A program made the translations under genes and the position numbers. Shown one piece after another: positions 29,628-38,918 of a DNA stretch of 64,000 nt (position 1 is the first letter of the stretch; every line of letters begins with the position of its first letter). The DNA comes from Proteus appendicitidis (lineage in GTDB: Bacteria > Pseudomonadota > Gammaproteobacteria > Enterobacterales > Enterobacteriaceae), in the NCBI RefSeq assembly GCF_030271835.1, contig NZ_CP127389.1, positions 1,834,001-1,898,000 on the forward strand. The letters are read 5' to 3'. The notes below the pieces were generated by a model. That model was not told the DNA's origin, did no database searches, and worked only from the letters and a program-made list of their open reading frames with translations.

Positions 29628-30542
29628 ATGAATATTGAACTTAGACATTTGCGTTACTTTATTGCTGTTGCAGAAGAGCTTCACTTTGGTAAAGCAGCCG
29701 AAAGATTGAATATTTCTCAACCTCCTTTAAGCCAACAAATACAAACACTTGAAAGCGAAATAGGCGCAAGACTTTTAGAGAGAACAAACCGTTCAGTCTC
29801 GTTAACACCTGCAGGACAAATGTTTTTAAAAGAGTCGTATCAAATTATGGCGCAGGTCAACGCAGCCGCGACGCGCGCCGCTAGAATGGAAAAAGGTGAA
29901 TTAGGTGAGATTTCAATTGGTTTTACCTCAACAACACCTTTTATGCATTTAGTCACCTTGAGTTTGCGGCAGTTTAGAGAAAACTATCCAGAAGTCGGTA
30001 TTCATATGCATCAAATGAATACCAAACAACAGATATCACCGTTACTGACGGGGCGTATTGATCTGGGGATCATGCGAAACACGACATTACCTGAAAATTT
30101 GCACCACCAGCTATTGTTTCGTGAACCTTTTATTTTAGCGGTTTATGAAGGGCATCCACTGCTTGCTTACAAAGAAACAGGGGGCAATATTCAAGATATT
30201 GGGCAATATCCTTTTGTTTTCTTTGAAAGAGATGTTGGTACGGCACTTTATGATGAAATTATTCAACTGCTTAGTTTGTCAGGAATTACGCCAACTATCG
30301 CACAAGAAGCGGGTGAAGCGATGACGATTTTAGGGCTAGTTGCCGCAGGGCTTGGTATTTCTATTGTGACAAAATCATTTACGCGAATGAAAGTCGATGG
30401 CGTGCACTATCTACACTTTGCAAATACTCAGGCATTCTCTGAAGTTTGGTTAGTTTCACATAATAAACGCGCTATTCCTGCGGCGGCGAATCGATTAACG
30501 CAATTGTTATTGAAAAATATCTTAGATCACCAAAAATCTTGA
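29628..30542 (+). CDS. ynfL: LysR-family regulator YnfL
   Basis: 304 residues: winged helix-turn-helix at 1-60 (LRHLRYFIAVAEELHFGKAAERLNISQPPLSQQI) and a LysR substrate-binding domain (about 90-295). It is transcribed away from ynfM, so by the usual LysR pattern it probably controls ynfM from the shared 125-base region. The ligand is unknown. Confidence 0.88.
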   Translation: MNIELRHLRYFIAVAEELHFGKAAERLNISQPPLSQQIQTLESEIGARLLERTNRSVSLTPAGQMFLKESYQIMAQVNAAATRAARMEKGELGEISIGFTSTTPFMHLVTLSLRQFRENYPEVGIHMHQMNTKQQISPLLTGRIDLGIMRNTTLPENLHHQLLFREPFILAVYEGHPLLAYKETGGNIQDIGQYPFVFFERDVGTALYDEIIQLLSLSGITPTIAQEAGEAMTILGLVAAGLGISIVTKSFTRMKVDGVHYLHFANTQAFSEVWLVSHNKRAIPAAANRLTQLLLKNILDHQKS

Positions 30543-30670
30543 TTTATATGTGTTTTTGATCACGCTTTTTATGTAAGTATTGTACAATTATCACAAATTG
30601 ACGACATAATCGGTAATGAATTATTTGGAGCCTCGAATTAATTATGGCTCTTTAATTAAGGATGCATTCA

Positions 30671-31882
30671 ATGGGGAACCAACCTAGTCACATCGATCAC
30701 GTAAAACAATTTAATCTTGGCACAGTCTTTCGCTTGATTGATGAACATGGTCCCATTTCTCGTATTTCATTGTCGAAAAAGGCAGAGCTTGCACCAGCAA
30801 GTATTACAAAGATCACGCGAGAATTAGTTGAAGCACACCTTATTCATGAAACGGAATTCCCTGATGTGGGATTTCGCGGCAGACCCGCTGTCGGATTAAA
30901 ATTAGAAAGCCAAGGCTGGCAATTTCTCTGTATCCGTATCAATAAAGGCAGTTTACTTTTTAGTTTAAGAGAATTAGATAGCAAACTGGTTACTGAAGAT
31001 ACATTCGATTTTCCTAAAGAATACAGCGATGATTTTCTTAATTACTTTTTAATTGCAATTGATAAATTCTTCGAACGTTATCAATCCCATGTTGAAAGAT
31101 TGACGGCAATTAGCATTACAATGAATGCCATTGTTGATCCCATTAGTGGCGTTATTTATAGCTCGCCTTATTATGATATTAAAGACATCCCACTTGCCGA
31201 TAAAATCCATGAAAAAACAGGTGTTTCTGTATTTTTACAGCATAGCGTAACTGCATGGACAATGGCGGAATCTTTATATGGTGCGGCAAAAAACAATTCA
31301 GACGTTCTGCAAATTGTTATCGATGATATTGTTGGTGCTGGCGTGATAAACAATGGAAAAACATTACATTCTAACAGCCATAGTGCCATCGAAATTGGAC
31401 ATACTAAAGTTATCGATTCTCAAAATAGCTGTTATTGCGGGGCAAAAGGGTGTTTAGAAACAGAAATTGCTATTCCTCAATTAATTAAGAAAGCCCAATT
31501 ATTAGCTCAAGAAGATCCCACTTCGTTGCTAAACAAATATCCTATAACCGTTGAGACATTGTGTGATGCGATATTAGTTGGCGATAAACCCGCGCTTGAA
31601 ATTGTAAATTTAGTCGCTCAGCGATTAGGTTTTATTTTGGCTGTGATGATCAATATCTTTAATCCACAAAAAATATTAATTGGTTCACCGTTGTGTCGTG
31701 CTAAATCAGTGCTTTTTCCTTTGATGTTGGATCATATCCAAGATCACGTTATGCCTCGTTATGCAAAGTCACTCATTATTGAAGAAACAGAGTTAAGAAA
31801 TAAAGGTACATTGCCAGCCGCATCTTTAGTGAAAGAAGCGCTGTATAACGGTTCTTTGTTAATTGAATTAATGCAAGGCTAA
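30671..31882 (+). CDS. mlc: Mlc, glucose-responsive ROK-family repressor
   Basis: 403 residues from ATG 30671, which has AAGGA 8 bases upstream; ATG 30662 is too close to that site. Order: N-terminal helix-turn-helix (SRISLSKKAELAPASITKI) and a ROK domain with zinc ligands H244, C254, C256 and C261 (EIGHT then CYCGAKGC). In E. coli Mlc represses PTS genes and is released by unphosphorylated PtsG at the membrane. One difference: TMNAIVDP stands where E. coli has TLPGIIDT in the first ROK motif. Confidence 0.95.
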   Translation: MGNQPSHIDHVKQFNLGTVFRLIDEHGPISRISLSKKAELAPASITKITRELVEAHLIHETEFPDVGFRGRPAVGLKLESQGWQFLCIRINKGSLLFSLRELDSKLVTEDTFDFPKEYSDDFLNYFLIAIDKFFERYQSHVERLTAISITMNAIVDPISGVIYSSPYYDIKDIPLADKIHEKTGVSVFLQHSVTAWTMAESLYGAAKNNSDVLQIVIDDIVGAGVINNGKTLHSNSHSAIEIGHTKVIDSQNSCYCGAKGCLETEIAIPQLIKKAQLLAQEDPTSLLNKYPITVETLCDAILVGDKPALEIVNLVAQRLGFILAVMINIFNPQKILIGSPLCRAKSVLFPLMLDHIQDHVMPRYAKSLIIEETELRNKGTLPAASLVKEALYNGSLLIELMQG

Positions 31883-32078
31883 ATTAAGCTAAATAAAACG
31901 TAACAAAACTGTTTTGTATGCGTAAATGCGCCAATTGATCATTAACGAATTCTCTATTTTTGAGCAATTAACTAAAAAATTGAGCTACCTCAAGCCACCA
32001 GAAACAGTGTTACCCTAAACTCTAATCTCTGTCATTTTTTATGAACCTGATTTATCTGTCATAACGGAAGTAAATTAT

Positions 32079-32750
32079 ATGTTAACACGCTTTTTTGTTA
32101 CGGGGACAGATACCAACGTGGGTAAAACTGTTGTAACCCGAGCACTTCTTCAGTCATTAAATCGTGGCGGGTCAACGGCAGTGGGTTATAAGCCTATTGC
32201 AACAGAATTGCATGAAACGGCTGATGGTGAACGTAATCGTGACGCTATGATTATTCATAATTCATCGCCAGTTGAAGTTCGCTACGACGAAATTAATCCT
32301 ATTTTGCTTGATAATTGTTATGTTAGTGAAAATGAAATCGATTTTAATAAAATTTCAAATGAGCTAGATAATTTAAGTAAAAAAGCAGAGTGTGTTGTTA
32401 TCGAAGGTAATGGTGGTTGGCGTTATCTTCTTGATGATAATACTTTTTATTCTGATTGGGTGGTGAAAGAACAAATTCCAGTTGTTTTGGTTGTTGGTAT
32501 TCAACCAGGCTGTGTCAATCACTCAATATTAACAGCGCAATCTATTATCAATGATGGTGTTAAATTAGTAGGTTGGGTTGCGAACAGAATAAATCCAGGA
32601 TTACCTTATTACGCGAAAATTGTGGAAAGGCTATCTCAGCATATTCCTGCACCGCTGATTGGTGAAATCCCGTATTTATTACGTCCTGAAGAACGTGATC
32701 TCTCTTGTTACCTCGATTTAAGTCAGTTAGAAATTGCCGTACCTGCTTAA
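32079..32750 (+). CDS. bioD2: Dethiobiotin synthetase-like protein (BioD2/YnfK)
   Basis: 223 residues: Walker A GTDTNVGKT at about 9-17, switch segment GYKPIATE, VVIEGNGGWRYLL and WVANRINPGLPYYAKI. It matches the second E. coli dethiobiotin synthetase (YnfK) rather than the biotin-operon BioD, and its location next to mlc is that of ynfK. It would carboxylate 7,8-diaminopelargonate with ATP, if it retains activity. It is transcribed alone and followed by a strong bidirectional terminator. Confidence 0.9.
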   Translation: MLTRFFVTGTDTNVGKTVVTRALLQSLNRGGSTAVGYKPIATELHETADGERNRDAMIIHNSSPVEVRYDEINPILLDNCYVSENEIDFNKISNELDNLSKKAECVVIEGNGGWRYLLDDNTFYSDWVVKEQIPVVLVVGIQPGCVNHSILTAQSIINDGVKLVGWVANRINPGLPYYAKIVERLSQHIPAPLIGEIPYLLRPEERDLSCYLDLSQLEIAVPA

Positions 32751-33103
32751 GAGAGAATATAAAAGAGAAAATATCAATAAGTAACGAAGTGGATTGCTAT
32801 CTGTTTTTAAACGATACCAAACTTGTTACTTTTAAATGCCTGATGATTAAATTCATTGGGTGTTTTTATTTTTTCTGATTTAGCCTCAAGCATAATTAAT
32901 GATAAAAATCGCACTCAACATTAAGACTAAATAAGATAGAACGGATCAGATAAAATCGTTGAAATACCATGCAGATCTATAATGAAAATACTCACACTTA
33001 TCATTAAATCATAAAACGCCCGATAAAGTTTATCGGGCGTTTTATACCTGAAAAGTTATCAACCTATATCAGGATTAGTCGATATGATTTTATCAACTAT
33101 AGA
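32751..33103. other. Intergenic region after bioD2
   Basis: 353 bases without a gene. The only structure is the terminator at 33011-33045; the rest is AT-rich and no promoter or small gene is evident. Confidence 0.6.
33011..33045. terminator. Bidirectional terminator, bioD2 / ynfD
   Basis: ATAAAACGCCCGATAAA and its exact reverse complement flank one G, giving a long perfect stem with A/T tracts at both ends. Confidence 0.95.
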
Positions 33104-33340
33104 TTAATGACGAGTATAAACAATCTTCTTACTGTCATTTTCGCATGTTCCAACAACCTTACCTTCTGTTTGTGCAACTTGATCGTTTTCAACGACAGTC
33201 AAAGTAAAGTTAGCGGCTGGCACACCATTATTAACGATTTTTTGTTGAATAGACTCAACAACTTCATCACAACCCGCATTCGCGGCTAAAGGTGCAAATG
33301 CAACTAGTGTGGCCATTACTGCAAATACATATTTTTTCAT
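33104..33340 (-). CDS. ynfD: YnfD-like periplasmic protein (DUF1161)
   Basis: 78 residues: signal peptide with cleavage after ANA, then a DUF1161 domain with two Cys (AGCDEVV and GTCENDSKK) that probably form a disulfide. IVNNGVPAANFTLTVVENDQV matches E. coli YnfD. The function is unknown. It follows ynfB by 52 bases on the same strand. Confidence 0.88.
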   Translation of the reverse strand: MKKYVFAVMATLVAFAPLAANAGCDEVVESIQQKIVNNGVPAANFTLTVVENDQVAQTEGKVVGTCENDSKKIVYTRH

Positions 33341-33392
33341 ATCATTCTCTCCTTGTTTTATGGAGTAAACATCATTGTTTTACACTATTTTC

Positions 33393-33749
33393 TTACGGAT
33401 TAACAGGGCGACCAGTATTACTGTCTAAACAACGACGAGTTTCAGGCTCCCAATATGCATAGACATTAGCGCTTTTCAGACAAGCATCTCGCTCATCAAT
33501 GGCTTTATCTATTTTATTAAATTCGGTTTTTTCCCGCTGATTGATTTGGGTTCGAAGCTCACGCTTTTGATCCCAGTCTTCTTTCATTTGTCGAGCTTGT
33601 TCTTTATCTAAGACATTGTCATAGCCATTGCCATTAATGGTTACATTAGTTGAAGCGGCAACAGAAGAAAAAGAAGACACTGATAAACCAAGAAATAAGG
33701 AGAACACCATGGTTCTGATGACTTGTTTCTTAGTTAGTGTGTTTATCAT
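33393..33749 (-). CDS. ynfB: YnfB-like secreted protein (DUF1283)
   Basis: 118 residues with an N-terminal signal peptide ending at about residue 32 (AAS-TNV) and a charged DUF1283 region whose end, [21 protein letters not shown], closely follows E. coli YnfB. Two Cys could pair. The function is unknown. It pairs with ynfD downstream. Confidence 0.88.
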   Translation of the reverse strand: MINTLTKKQVIRTMVFSLFLGLSVSSFSSVAASTNVTINGNGYDNVLDKEQARQMKEDWDQKRELRTQINQREKTEFNKIDKAIDERDACLKSANVYAYWEPETRRCLDSNTGRPVNP

Positions 33750-33849
33750 GGTTGCTATCCTCTAAAGTTATGTAGCTATTACTCTCAATGACTATTATAT
33801 CTTAATCATTATAGCTGATACCTTAATAAAAAATGTGTTTTCAGTGTAT

Positions 33850-34599
33850 TTAGTTTTGACGATGAACACTTAACCCCGCAAATGACTGACTCACCGGCAT
33901 CATTTCTAATGTATTGATATTCACATGAGCAGGTAATGTTGCTGTCCAATATACTGCTTCTGCTACATCTTCAGGTGTTAATGCATTTGCATTAGCATAA
34001 GTTTGCTCAACTTTATCACTATCGCCTTTAAAACGAACTAATGAAAACTCTGTACCACCAACAAGCCCTGGCTCGATATCGGTCACGCGGACTTTTTTAC
34101 CTTGGAGATCAGCACGTAATCCTAAGCTAAATTGCTTAACAAACGCTTTGGTCGCACCATAAACATTTCCGCCCATATAAGGCCAAGACGCTGCTGTTGA
34201 ACTGATATTAATAATATGACCTTGGTTTCTTTCTACCATAAAAGGAAGAATAGCGCGGGTGACATGAACCAGACCTTTATTATTTGTCTCGATCATCGTA
34301 TCCCAATCATCAAGATTGGCTTTATCGGCGGTATTTAAACCTAGGGCTAATCCTGCATTATTAACCAACACATCAATTTCACGCCATTTTTCAGGTAATT
34401 GTGTATAAATCTCACTGACTGCTTTTTTATCTGTAACATCTAGCTGTAATGGATAAAATTGTTCACCTAGCTCTTTATGCAAGTTATTCAGTTTATCCAA
34501 ACGACGAGCAGTACCAATAACTTTATGTCCATGGCTGATAAAATGACGAGCAATGGCTTCACCAAAGCCAGCAGAAGCACCCGTGATAAAAATAATCAT
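33850..34599 (-). CDS. ydfG: NADP-dependent 3-hydroxy acid dehydrogenase YdfG
   Basis: 249 residues, the E. coli length. Short-chain dehydrogenase with TGASAGFG at 6-13, NNAG at 80-83 and the catalytic triad S134, Y147, K151. YdfG oxidises serine, L-allo-threonine and 3-hydroxypropionate, and reduces malonic semialdehyde in the uracil-degradation pathway. It is a single gene with no rut genes nearby. Confidence 0.95.
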   Translation of the reverse strand: MIIFITGASAGFGEAIARHFISHGHKVIGTARRLDKLNNLHKELGEQFYPLQLDVTDKKAVSEIYTQLPEKWREIDVLVNNAGLALGLNTADKANLDDWDTMIETNNKGLVHVTRAILPFMVERNQGHIINISSTAASWPYMGGNVYGATKAFVKQFSLGLRADLQGKKVRVTDIEPGLVGGTEFSLVRFKGDSDKVEQTYANANALTPEDVAEAVYWTATLPAHVNINTLEMMPVSQSFAGLSVHRQN

Positions 34600-34800
34600 T
34601 TAATTACCCTCGATAGTTATAATGATTGAAAGTAAAAGGCTATCACTAGAAAGAGTCAAGTTTAAAAAGCGGCTTTGCGATAAATCAGGCTAAAAACAAG
34701 ATCCTTTTCTTATATGAAAGATTTTTATCTTTAATAATAAGTCAGATTTTTGTTTTCAACTGTAAGACAAAGGTGGTTAAACAGAGCAATTAACAACGCT

Positions 34801-34836
34801 GAGGCCGGGTTTATTGAGCAACAAACCCAGCCTAGT
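34801..34836. other. Hairpin downstream of osmB
   Basis: AGGCCGGGTTT and AAACCCAGCCT pair with one wobble or mismatch around a 10-base loop, 17 bases past the osmB stop. No T tract follows on the minus strand, so it may stabilise the 3' end rather than terminate. Confidence 0.6.
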
Positions 34837-34852
34837 CAAATAACAATATCAA

Positions 34853-35074
34853 TTATTTTTTACCAACTTGATGACCAATAACGCCACCTAAAACACCGCC
34901 GCCAATAGTGCCTAATGCGCTACCGTCAGTTAAAATTGCGCCACCAATGGCACCTGCACCGGCTCCAATTGCTGTGTTACGATCGCGTTTTGTCATGCTT
35001 GAACAACCCGCAAGAGAAAAAAGCAGAACAGAAGCGACACACAGTGTTCCAATCTTTTTTAACGTGATATTCAT
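34853..35074 (-). CDS. osmB: Osmotically inducible lipoprotein OsmB
   Basis: 73 residues from ATG 35074 with GGAG 10 bases upstream; the in-frame TTG at 35101 is unlikely. Lipobox L-A-G-C with Ser at +2 (outer-membrane sorting), then KRDRNTAIGAGAGAIGGAIL, a glycine-zipper domain nearly identical to E. coli OsmB. In E. coli it is induced by osmotic shock and stationary phase. It is transcribed alone. Confidence 0.95.
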   Translation of the reverse strand: MNITLKKIGTLCVASVLLFSLAGCSSMTKRDRNTAIGAGAGAIGGAILTDGSALGTIGGGVLGGVIGHQVGKK

Positions 35075-35305
35075 TTTTATAAACTCCGATATAAAGGACA
35101 ATATAAAGATATCGTTATCGTATTTATACGTGCATCAGAATATTCGGGAACATTAGGGGTGAAAACTCTTAAAATGAGTGAATACTGATAACATACATTT
35201 TAAATGCATTAAATCAAAATAAATTTTATTATTTATATTATTATTTGATGCTCATAAGAAAAGCATCAATGTAACTATGTCATTTATATGAGTTAATGTA
35301 ACAAT

Positions 35306-36292
35306 ATGATATTGCTAAATAAATTAAAAGCACTCTCTTCGCAATTCGCCTCGGGCTATTTTGGTGTTGTATTAGGAATGATTGGTACGGGAATGGCATG
35401 GCGCTATGCAGCAAAAGAGCACCACTATCCGTCTTTTATCGGTGAAATATTTATTGGTGTAGGTTGCTTGGTTTGGTTAACGCTTACGCTATTTTTATTG
35501 GGTAAATGGTTATTTCATCGATATGCTATTCTGGATGAAATTAAACATCCGGTTGCCAGTGGGTTTACAAGTTTATTTCCTGCAACAACAGTCTTAGTAT
35601 CAATAGGTTTAAACCCTTATTTACCATTATTCTCTCTTGTATTGTTTATCCTCGGTGCGCTTGCTCAGTTAGCGTATTCCAGTTGGCTGATTGGTTATCA
35701 ATGGAAGGGCGAATATCCTAAAATGGCCACTACACCCGTATTATATTTACCGACAGTGGCGAATAACTTTATCTGTGCCATGGCATGTGGTGCATTCGGA
35801 TTTAATGATTTGGGTATTTTATTTTTTGGTGCTGGCGTATTTTCTTGGTTAAGTTTAGAACCTGCTATTTTAAAAAGAATACGTAGTGAAGGGGTAATGG
35901 ATGAAAAATCACGGCTATCCTTTGGTATTCAATTAGCGCCGGCTTTAGTGGCTTGCAGTGCTTATTTGGCTATTAATGATAATCATATCGACTTTTTCGC
36001 TAAAATGTTATTAGGCTATGGTCTATTACAACTTTTATTTATGGTGAGATTAATCCCTTGGTTTATTAAACAGCCATTTTCACTACCATTTTGGAGCTTT
36101 TCCTTTGGAGTCTCTGCATTAGCAAAGGCATCATTAAATATGAGTATGATAGCTAATAGCCATTTTATGCAGTTACTCTCAACAGCACTATTTATCTTTG
36201 CTAATTTAATTATATTACTACTGATTTGGCATTCGTTATTATGGCTTTTTAGAGGACTAAAACAATTATGTTGTCCTTCTAAGGCACTTTAA
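35306..36292 (+). CDS. tehA: TehA family membrane protein (dicarboxylate/anion channel-like)
   Basis: 328 residues, about ten membrane helices. YFGVVLGMIGTGMAWRYA, LYLPTVANNFICAMACGA and SFSFGVSALAKA are the conserved stretches of E. coli TehA, which is a homologue of the SLAC1 anion channels and with TehB gives tellurite resistance when overexpressed. No tehB follows; the gene ends at a strong terminator. Confidence 0.93.
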   Translation: MILLNKLKALSSQFASGYFGVVLGMIGTGMAWRYAAKEHHYPSFIGEIFIGVGCLVWLTLTLFLLGKWLFHRYAILDEIKHPVASGFTSLFPATTVLVSIGLNPYLPLFSLVLFILGALAQLAYSSWLIGYQWKGEYPKMATTPVLYLPTVANNFICAMACGAFGFNDLGILFFGAGVFSWLSLEPAILKRIRSEGVMDEKSRLSFGIQLAPALVACSAYLAINDNHIDFFAKMLLGYGLLQLLFMVRLIPWFIKQPFSLPFWSFSFGVSALAKASLNMSMIANSHFMQLLSTALFIFANLIILLLIWHSLLWLFRGLKQLCCPSKAL

Positions 36293-36304
36293 TAACCATA
36301 GAAA

Positions 36305-36340
36305 AAAAAGAGCCTAAACAAGATTATTTAGGCTCTTTTT
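36305..36340 (+). terminator. Terminator of tehA
   Basis: AAAAAGAGCCTAAA and TTTAGGCTCTTTTT pair perfectly around an 8-base loop, with T-rich sequence after. Confidence 0.93.
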
Positions 36341-36396
36341 ATTTTACGTCGAAAGATAATTTAATAAAATTTTAAAAAAAGTGCATTAAGTTAGAA

Positions 36397-36690
36397 TTAA
36401 ATTCTAATCGGCTTTCTACTTAAAATAGCCACGGTATTACCGATAAACATCGCTGAGTAATATAAAGGAACATAAATCAAGCCGAGTGCAATCATCATAA
36501 CACCAATAGATAGCATTAACGCTACAGTGCTATCTGGTGAGGTTAATTCTAAAAATCCTTTATCTAACCCTGTTAAAAATACCTTTTCTTGTAATTTTGC
36601 ATATAGCCATGAACTACCAACAAGAACAGCACCAAACCAAAAACTTAGCCAACATAATGCTGAAGTAAAAGACATCATATTATTTTTCAT
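36397..36690 (-). CDS. Small membrane protein, unknown
   Basis: 97 residues with two or three hydrophobic segments (about 8-30, 55-72 and 74-88) and a basic end (RKPIRI). No Cys or motif suggests a function and no family was recognised. It is a single-gene unit in an AT-rich area between tehA and the possible immunity gene. Confidence 0.65.
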   Translation of the reverse strand: MKNNMMSFTSALCWLSFWFGAVLVGSSWLYAKLQEKVFLTGLDKGFLELTSPDSTVALMLSIGVMMIALGLIYVPLYYSAMFIGNTVAILSRKPIRI

Positions 36691-36950
36691 TATTTATTTT
36701 CCTTGTCAAATAAAGCATACAATGAGTTATGATATTTTTATAAAAATCAGTTTTTAGATTATATCGATAAATAAAAATAGATAAATACATATATGGGTAA
36801 AATGGCTAAGTGAATATATAAAAAGAGCAAAGTTATTAATTAGCCATTTATAAGTTTCTTATTACATATATCCACATATAAAGAAACTCTGAGAATAATA
36901 ACGTTTGGGGATAATTCAAGTTTGGTATTAAAAAGACATCTAAACGTTAA

Positions 36951-37361
36951 TTATTTCCTATACTTTTTAATTTGATAGACAAAATATCCTATTGCTAACG
37001 GTATGATCAATGGGATTAGCACCATTAGATATAATGCACCGCCACCTTTGGCTCCACCGCCATTGATATATTCATCGAAAATGTCTTTTGAAAAGTAATG
37101 AAGAAATATGTCGTCACTGCATTTTTTAGCGAACGGAAGTAAGGGGATACAGATACAACTATAAATAATAATTAAAATATGTTTAGTGCCGCTATCACTT
37201 AAAAAATAAACAATTGGAATAAAAATAAAAAAACTAAGAAATGATTTACCCCAGAAATCCCAACTTTTTATAAAAAGACGAACAGGGTGATTTTTCTTTT
37301 TTTCCAATAAGTTTCGTTGTGTTATTTTTTCTTTTGTATGATTTTTGCCACTTTTACTCAT
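36951..37361 (-). CDS. Possible colicin E1-type immunity protein, orphan
   Basis: 136 residues with a basic N-terminus (1-30) and three hydrophobic segments (about 40-54, 62-78 and 110-128). The segment CIPLLPFAKKCSDDIFLHYFSKDIF, read in two parts, resembles the second helix and loop of colicin E1 immunity as I recall it (P-Y/F-S/A-K, then F-x-K-K/S-D-F/I-F), and the third helix and KKYRK end also fit. Such proteins block pore-forming colicins in the inner membrane. No colicin or lysis gene is nearby. The match is recalled, not searched. Confidence 0.45.
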   Translation of the reverse strand: MSKSGKNHTKEKITQRNLLEKKKNHPVRLFIKSWDFWGKSFLSFFIFIPIVYFLSDSGTKHILIIIYSCICIPLLPFAKKCSDDIFLHYFSKDIFDEYINGGGAKGGGALYLMVLIPLIIPLAIGYFVYQIKKYRK

Positions 37362-37448
37362 TAAACTACCTTGTTAGAGTTAGCATTTATTTGTTATTTA
37401 TACGTATTATTATATTTGATGTGACAAAAGATGAAAAGGCGTGATCTT

Positions 37449-37480
37449 AAATCCGCCAGTAGAATAATACTGACGGATTT
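37449..37480 (-). terminator. Terminator of dhaT
   Basis: On the minus strand AAATCCGTCAGTA and TACTGGCGGATTT pair with one wobble around a 6-base loop, starting 15 bases past the stop. Confidence 0.8.
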
Positions 37481-37495
37481 ATCATTTAGGAAAAA

Positions 37496-38659
37496 TTAGA
37501 AGGCTTGACGGAAAATCTCAATGATCTCTTTTTCATTACCTTTACGAGGATTAGAGAATGCATTACCGTCTTTGAGTGCCATTTCCGCCATATATGGGAA
37601 ATCAGATTCTTTCACACCCAATTCCCTTAGATGTTGAGGAATACCAATATCCGTAGAGAGGCGAGCGATAGCTGCAATAGCGCGCTCTGCAGCATCCATC
37701 ACGGATAATCCTGTGATATTTTCACCCATAAATTCAGCGATATCTGCAAATTTTTCTGGATTAGCAATCAGGTTATAACGCAGTACATGTGGTAATAGCA
37801 CCGCATTCGCGACACCATGTGGCATATCATATAAACCACCTAATTGGTGAGCCATTGCATGCACGTAACCAAGGTTAGCGTTATTAAATGCCATTCCAGC
37901 TAACAATGAAGCATAAGCCATATTTTCACGGGCTTTCAGGTTTGTTCCCAAGGCTACGGCTTGGCGTAAGTTACGAGAAATTAAGCGAATTGCTTGAATA
38001 GCTGAAGCATCAGTGACTGGATTAGCATCTTTAGAGATATAAGCTTCAACTGCGTGAGTTAACGCATCCATACCTGTTGCGGCTGTGAGTCCTGCGGGTT
38101 TGCCAATCATTAACAGTGGGTCGTTAATAGAAACAGAAGGGAGGTTACGCCAGCTCACAATAACAAATTTAACTTTAGTTTTTGTATTGGTCAGAACACA
38201 GTGGCGAGTAACTTCACTTGCTGTACCAGCAGTGGTATTTACTGCAATAATAGGAGGAAGTGGATTTGTGAGTGTTTCAATACCTGCATAATTGTAAAGA
38301 TCACCTTCATGAGTGGCTGCAATACCGATACCTTTACCGCAGTCGTGCGGGCTACCGCCTCCCACTGTAATTATCATGTCGCATTGTTCTTTGCGGAACA
38401 TTGCAAGACCTTCAAGTACATTAGTGTCTTTGGGGTTAGGTTCAACGCCATCAAATACGGCAACATCAATACCCGCTTCTTTTAGATAACCGATAGTTTT
38501 ATCTACAGCACCATCTTTTATTGCTCGTAGACCTTTATCTGTTACCAGCAGGGCTTTTTTACCGCCCAATAGTTTGCAACGTTCGCCAACAACAGAGATA
38601 GCACCTGGACCAAAAAAGTTAACATTCGGTACCAAGTAATCAAACATACGATAGCTCAT
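37496..38659 (-). CDS. dhaT: 1,3-propanediol dehydrogenase, orphan
   Basis: 387 residues, matching my recall of Citrobacter/Klebsiella DhaT almost residue for residue over long stretches (MSYRMFDYLVPNVNFFGP, TLTNPLPPIIAVNTTAGTAS). It is an iron-containing (type III) alcohol dehydrogenase: metal ligands D198, H202, H267, H281 and the nucleotide loop GGGSPHDCGKG. DhaT reduces 3-hydroxypropionaldehyde to 1,3-propanediol with NADH during anaerobic glycerol fermentation. Here no glycerol dehydratase or other dha gene is present, so the enzyme must serve another aldehyde or a dehydratase encoded elsewhere. Confidence 0.93.
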   Translation of the reverse strand: MSYRMFDYLVPNVNFFGPGAISVVGERCKLLGGKKALLVTDKGLRAIKDGAVDKTIGYLKEAGIDVAVFDGVEPNPKDTNVLEGLAMFRKEQCDMIITVGGGSPHDCGKGIGIAATHEGDLYNYAGIETLTNPLPPIIAVNTTAGTASEVTRHCVLTNTKTKVKFVIVSWRNLPSVSINDPLLMIGKPAGLTAATGMDALTHAVEAYISKDANPVTDASAIQAIRLISRNLRQAVALGTNLKARENMAYASLLAGMAFNNANLGYVHAMAHQLGGLYDMPHGVANAVLLPHVLRYNLIANPEKFADIAEFMGENITGLSVMDAAERAIAAIARLSTDIGIPQHLRELGVKESDFPYMAEMALKDGNAFSNPRKGNEKEIIEIFRQAF

Positions 38660-38789
38660 GATAAACCTTCCAATATCAGATTATTATTCAGATAAATTAA
38701 AGTATTAGTGCATTCTCGCCCCATTGGTTATTAAGTCAAGAGAGGTAGCTCATCAATGAGTTGAATCGATTCGTTTAACTTTGGTTTAT

Positions 38790-38803
38790 TTGACATAAGT
38801 CAA
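38790..38803. promoter_or_regulatory. FNR-like dyad upstream of dhaT
   Basis: TTGACATAAGTCAA is a perfect dyad that fits the Crp/Fnr-type TTGAT-N4-ATCAA with C/G for T/A at the inner position. It is about 130 bases before dhaT, a product expected under anaerobic conditions. Distance and base changes make the call tentative. Confidence 0.4.
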
Positions 38804-38867
38804 CAGGGCGTACTTATAATTAATAAGCCAACGTCATCTGATTTTGAGAAAGAAGCAGGGGGAAACA

Positions 38868-38897
38868 AAAAATAAAACACCCGCAAGCAGGTGTTTT
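38868..38897 (-). terminator. Terminator of roxA
   Basis: AAAACACC and GGTGTTTT form an 8-bp stem; the minus-strand T run follows at 38868-38873, about 22 bases past the roxA stop. Confidence 0.92.
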
Positions 38898-38918
38898 ATC
38901 ATATCCAGCAAATATCGC

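Noticed and set aside
32122..32142. CTGTTGTAACCC in bioD2 as a Ter site
   Set aside because: Lacks the GC6 pair and the 3' ACTAA; coding sequence explains it.
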